A stretch of 64,000 nucleotides of DNA from Tetranychus cinnabarinus. Taxonomy: Eukaryota > Arthropoda > Arachnida > Trombidiformes > Tetranychidae. The notes beneath the pieces are model-generated. The model saw nothing but the letters and a program-made list of their open reading frames with translations. It searched no databases and was not told the origin of the DNA. This document shows positions 58,717-64,000 of this stretch, piece by piece (the first letter of the stretch is position 1; each line of letters begins with the position of its first letter). The stretch spans positions 10,416,001 through 10,480,000 of the forward strand of contig WHVY01000003.1 in NCBI GenBank assembly GCA_022266195.1, written 5' to 3'. The position numbers were made by a program, and so were the translations under genes.

Positions 58717-61700
58717 GTAAGCTCTTGTAACCTCTTCCAATTAGTAAATTGCTTTCATACTTCCATCCAATACTTATCATGCTTTCTTCCTGTGACCCCT
58801 CAATTAATGTTACTAACAATAACTTGTTTCAACTCTCAACCTTTTACCGAAACCTTGTCAGGTAAAAGTGCAAGCAAAAAGCAAAAATACAGTCTAATGA
58901 TTATGATAATAATAGTGATTACAATGTTTGTCCTTTATTGGCAGTTGTATTATTTTAGTGTTGAATAGTATCTTCAATATCTTTAATATAATATTTAGTC
59001 ACTCTCAGCAAAAATATAATTATATGATGAACAAACTAATTCAATGGTAACAATAGCAGTTGATTCACCATTCAAGTTTCACAATTTATTATTATTGATT
59101 TTCAATCCGTTAAAGGTTTCCATTGTCAATGTAACCAGTTAATTTTATTGATTTTTGTCTTTCCCTCGTAAAAATAAGAGTTAATACAATTCAGCCAATT
59201 TCAAGTCCAACACGTACAATTTACTTTGTAATATAATGAACCAAAATGAATATTTTGTTTCCAACATTTAATTAAATCAAAACAAACCCAGAAAATGTAA
59301 TCAACAAAAACTGTCACTTGGCTTCCAAATGTTGAGTTTACCATCAGATTCATAATTTGAATTCACTGGTTAACTCAGCCATTGACAGCAATACAATAGG
59401 AATACCGAAAGTTCAGCAATTTATCCAATTGTTGTTCACCAATTAGCAGATGAAAAGGTTGATTTTTTGTCTCTTCACAATCACAGTTATTGCTGAGAAA
59501 AAAGTGGTTCAACAAAATAATCAATATCAATCAATAAATACCAAGTTTCATTTGAAATACTAACTTCTCATCTTCATCATGTCATCCCATTCACCTTATT
59601 CCCACTCACCGTTATTTAATTTAATAACTTGCAATCGATTATTACAATTATCATTATTTATGCATCTTCAATCAAATCACAAGTAAGGATGCAAAAAAGC
59701 CATTTGTTTGGACCATTTGAAGTCAATCTTATTTTGTCAAACAACAAATGCTGAAATTACTTGAAGCTAATCAATCATTGTCATTAGTGATCATGAAACT
59801 GTAATTTACTAATTATATGATTAAGTAGCTCTCGATGTCATTTCATGTTATCAATCGTAATATTAGAGTTGGGAAGGAATCGATTCTTTTCATGAGTTTT
59901 TCTTGAACTTCCCTTTGCATCCATTTTTTGGGTTAACCTTTTGACTTTTCAATTTGCCTTTTGTTTCACCTTTATATTAAATCTTTAAATGATGAAAATT
60001 GATTGACCAATTTATTCAGATCAGTTAACCTTAATCATTTCAGATGATAAGTCTCCATGAAAATCAATTGTCCATCGTTAACATTTTGTAATATATATCT
60101 GCATAACTGCATAACTAATAATTTATATGATTCCGTAATGTAAAGCAAACATTGCCTTTTGTGCATCAATCATTTTGTACACTCACCATAAACATGTGTC
60201 CAAAACATATTCACTAGCAAACCGAACTGAACATGTAAAGTAATGATATCATTTCAGCTTTAATGTAAATAGTGAATCAGTGAAACCCAATGTAAACCTA
60301 AACTTGATCATATGAATCAAGAAATGAAAGCAAAAATTTGCTTCTTTACAGCAAAAAAAAGGTTTATTTTTAGGTTTCATTCACCATTTTCATGCATCAT
60401 TAAAAGATACCCATTTGGAGACAAGCTTTGTTGAACATTTATCAATAGTCAATATTGAATGAGTTTCATACTTTAATGAAAATTTATTTCAATCAACTCA
60501 CTTCAACTCGAATCCTGAAAATTATTTATTGAAATGGTCGTTGAGATCAAATCAACAAAAGACAAAGTAGGGTCTCCAGAATTTATCACTTTTTTATCTT
60601 TGTTATCTCCAGAATTTGTATGAACTCTCCTGTCCTGTCGACCTCCTCCTGAACCTTGCATGCCGATGACCAAAACTTTGGATTTGATAAAGTTCATTGC
60701 AGCAATAGACAGAAATGCTCAAAAACTATCTCAAAAAGCCATCAAGAATCTGGAAAAAGGTTTCATCGAGAAAAAGTGGAACTGGAACCGAAAGATTTTC
60801 TTTTGAACGGACTGGAATTTTATTCTGAGGCTGTCAGACAAAAAGGAATAATGTTTTTGAAATCAGCAGTTCGATTCTAAAAAAGTTGAGTTCTTGGAAA
60901 GATAAAAAGTGAAAAATTCTGGAGACTGTTCTTGCTGTAGTTTAAAAGATTAATTTTAGCATTTAGTCGTTGAAAGTGAAAAATGTTGAACATTAAACCT
61001 TGTCTTTGGTCGTAAAAGTCACCAAATATCCGATCATTCATTTCAATTTCAAGTGTTTATCAGGAGCAAACACTTGAAGCCAATGTTGAACATTGAATCT
61101 GTTTCTTTGAATTTATATTTCTAACAATCGAAATGTTGAAATCATTAATAGACTAATCATTGTATTTCATGTTTTAATTGCTATTTCTTCTTCCAAAGCT
61201 GATTCTAAACAATAACAGTCAACATTGTGATTACCTTTATAAGTCGTTTTGCATTTTAATGATTACCTGTCACAATAATGTAAAATAACCCAATAATTCA
61301 ACTTTTCATGCTCTAATACTTTTCATCATTGAAAAGCTAATCATTTTATCCTTACTAAGCTCAATATAATCCAGATTAATAAATGTCTAGTTAGCTGGAA
61401 ATATATTAAAACTGAGATTATTGTTGCGATGCAAATCAGGTTAAACTTTGATTAATACAATGGTTGGACAGTTAATGATTAAGTTGATTGCATCGATTGA
61501 TAATTAAAAGAAAAGATTGATTGTCTTCTTTGATCATCAACTGAAAAGTTTACAATTTTATTGATTAAACAATTGAAATGAAAACCGAAAAAATCGATGA
61601 AATTGGTAAATAAAATGAAAGATTTGATGAGAAAATTCATTTTTATATTAATCGTGAAAAAGTAATGACAAAATTGAACCAAGAATGATCAGCATTCATG

Positions 61701-64000
61701 AGAGCAAAATTTTCAAAGTGAAAGGTCAACCTGAAAAGCAATCCATTAATCTGTGGTGATAACCTTTCAGAAAAGTGTTAATCAAAGCAAAAAGCTGTCC
61801 ATAATTCAACTTGAACCGATCATTAATTCAATGATAAATTGATGAAATTGAAACACTTTTCAATTTCAATATCAATTGTAAACAAAAATGTCAATATGAA
61901 ACAATATCATTATTTGATGAAAAAAGGTTCAAAATTGCGTTTGCATAAAACCAGTAAAGATACAAATCTGTTTTTTTTGTCAAACAGTTCGATTAATAGT
62001 TCAATATTATTTAGACGTTGGCCTTCAAGTTCGTAAATGTATATAAAATGAACAGTTGAATGAGACGAAGCAAAACATGAAAAAATCCTTTTCCACTTGA
62101 CTTAACAAGAACTGAACAGTAACTTGCCAGCATTATCACTCCCAGTGTTGTTTCCAGTCTCATTGATCGTCCTTAATATTGCTTTTTAAAGTTTATACTT
62201 TTGTTGTTATTATTGCAATTACTGGTTGTTTGACCTAAATAAAGGTTTGTACCTTTAAGGTCACAATCCATTGCGTTGTAGGTTTCAATTTTTTTTGGGT
62301 AAACTCGACTTTTCAAGTGTCTTGCCATTGGTTTTACTTTGCCCTTACCTCGAGTGTCACATTTGGTTTACAAATTTAATCTCTTTCCTCAATTGTATTC
62401 ATTAGTGTGGATTAAATGATGAAAGTTAATATTCTGTCAATTAGACTCTTAATTAATAGAGAAGTGTCTTGCTCATTATGTTAATGATGATGATAATGAT
62501 TGGCCAAGGCATAATCATTATCCATTGACTATTGAATAAAAAAACGTTTGTTCAACAAAGGCAACATTTAAATGGTTTAACAAGCTTAACAGTTGCAGTG
62601 AAAATAATTAAATCAGATTAACATTGCTTTCGATATTTTCCCCTTTTCACCATTTCTATTCAAGAAATAACTCAAAATGTATTACTATTTTGGTTCCTGT
62701 TCACACTTAGGCCACAAAATTATTAATCAACATTAATCACTTTAATGTGATGTTATCCAATTTTTATTTACATTCAACATTCACTTTGATTGAACCAACC
62801 TCCAAGTTTCATAATCATTCAAAGTGTATCTTTTTGATTGTTGACTTCAATCACAAAATTCAAAATTCTGTTTAGTAAATCAGGAATCTCTTATCTTTGA
62901 AACACAAATCTAATGAAAGTCATGAGTTCTTATAATAGCCATTAATTGAATGTTTTGGTATGAATTTCAAGTCATCTTAAACTCTGGTTTTCTGGTTCTT
63001 TTGGTTCATGAAAAATTGACATTTATGTTATTTGCTAGTCTATCATTAAATTTGTTGCTATTCAGATTGTTAACCCAACTTTGCCTAACGAAATTGGTTA
63101 ACTTCTAGAATTCATCTAAATGATTACCAATGATTATCATGTGAAGAGCAACCTTCTTCTCTTTACCTTGAGATGAACTTATCTAATAATAGCATGAAGA
63201 GTGATAATAATACACGAGATAAATTGAGATAGTAAAGTTTTCTGTTGATCACAAAGTAATAACATTAAACCTGGGAATGAAAGATAATTCCTGACGAGAT
63301 TTGAAAGTAAAGATATTGAAATAATGTTTCCAAATTAGGCTAATAATGATTTTACTGTTTTAATCAGATTCGTCTTGTCGTCTAAAACAAGCTTCATTAT
63401 CATGAAGTAAAATGTCTGCAATCAACTGAAGCAATTCTTGTGAGTTTCAATGAATGGCAATTTAATGAATCTAAAAGGCGTTTAAGTTCTGTTCACCAAC
63501 TGATTAACCCTGAAAAGGCTTGAAATGATGAACATTGAGTTTTGAAGGAAAACTGTGAATCAACTTTTGCTACTTTGAAACACTTGAACCATTGAATGGT
63601 TATAAACAAAAAAAGTTGATGTTAATGATTCATTTGAGTACAATTTATCAGCAACTTTTCAATGATTTTTTTTATTACTTTCATTTCCTTTTCAGGCAAC
63701 ATTGTCATTATCATGATGCAAAATCATTTTCATGATCCACAACAAAAATGCTCTACTTGAGCTTCCCAATCCTTTTCACACTTCTTTCATCATTATTATC
63801 ATCACTTTATCGTTATATTATCACTCCAACTGGAATATAACAGTTTCCAGTGTTTTTATCATTATCATCTTCACTTGATTTACGCTTATCTTTTCACTTG
63901 AATATCGATTATTTTGACTCATTCATTTTCATGATCAATTGATGAGATATTCAATGTTGATGTCTCATCAAAAGAAACCATTTTTAAGCCCTTTTTCAAA
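58717..64000 (+). other. CADPS intron 1 (continues past the window)
   Basis: At least 5.3 kb, AT-rich. No second CADPS exon is recognised. It contains one small element with terminal inverted repeats (60.57-60.93 kb). Confidence 0.6.
60572..60926. mobile_element. MITE-like element with ~31-bp terminal inverted repeats
   Basis: Left end GTCTCCAGAATTTATCACTT and right end (reverse complement) GTCTCCAGAATTTTTCACTT continue to ATCTTT with one mismatch and one indel. The left repeat word TCTCCAGAATTTG recurs just inside at about 60607-60619. The interior is richer in GC than the intron around it and has two overlapping plus-strand ORFs (74 and ~65 codons) with no known domain. No certain target-site duplication. 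It is probably a short non-autonomous DNA transposon. Confidence 0.6.

Noticed and set aside
58717..58968. Read-through of the CADPS exon to a stop at 58968
   Set aside because: A strong CAG|GTAAGC donor follows the conserved LLYNALQ motif exactly where other CADPS genes splice; the sequence after it is not CAPS-like.
60656..60880. 74-codon ORF inside the MITE-like element
   Set aside because: Two frames are open over the same bases and neither resembles a transposase; treated as part of the element.
1..64000. tRNA, rRNA and CRISPR arrays
   Set aside because: No tRNA B-box with a matching fold, no rRNA motif and no regularly spaced direct repeats were seen; covariance-model scans could not be run.

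Overview
The window looks like nuclear DNA from a chelicerate arthropod, probably a compact, AT-rich mite genome. The evidence is: spliced genes with GT-AG introns from under 100 bp to about 9 kb; an R&R cuticle protein of the arachnid style (motif ASIKTNEPGT); and animal-specific genes for an UNC-5-type netrin receptor, Mediator subunit 27, 6-phosphogluconate dehydrogenase and the CAPS/CADPS exocytosis protein. The species assignment is inference.

Layout. 0-2.4 kb: the 3' part of a CACTA/EnSpm-like (Tnp2-type) transposase, cut by the window edge. 2.5-18.7 kb: a segmentally duplicated block holding four copies (three intact, one with two frameshifts) of a two-exon minus-strand gene for a secreted, PKD-domain protein related to the TMEM130/PMEL/GPNMB family. 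They are interleaved with plus-strand pseudogene fragments of PGD and MED27, an almost identical inverted copy of the UNC5 3' exon, and two orphan exons I cannot identify. 18.7-44.3 kb: the UNC5-like gene on the plus strand, six recognised exons with very long introns. A three-exon His-rich cuticle gene lies antisense inside intron 3. 44.3-47.1 kb: the native counterpart of the duplicated sequence, carrying a 905-bp insertion with a ~200-bp-arm foldback. 47.2-51.4 kb: MED27 and then PGD, both minus strand and both intact. 51.4-57.6 kb: a gene-poor spacer. 57.6-64 kb: the first coding exon of CADPS and the start of its first intron, with a small element bounded by terminal inverted repeats at 60.57-60.93 kb.

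How it fits together. MED27, PGD and CADPS are ordinary single-copy housekeeping or neuronal genes. The unusual part is the left 19 kb. Its repeating unit (PGD fragment, MED27 fragment, PKD-like gene, flanking sequence) keeps the order of the 43-51 kb locus but in inverted orientation, and the native locus still holds sequence like the PKD gene's 5' flank at 46.98-47.1 kb without the gene itself. The array is therefore best read as an inverted, collapsed and then tandemly amplified copy of the native locus, in which only the PKD-like secreted gene has been kept open. The UNC5-like gene itself appears reduced: one Ig domain, one complete TSP1, a transmembrane helix and a short tail, with no ZU5, UPA or death domain in the window.
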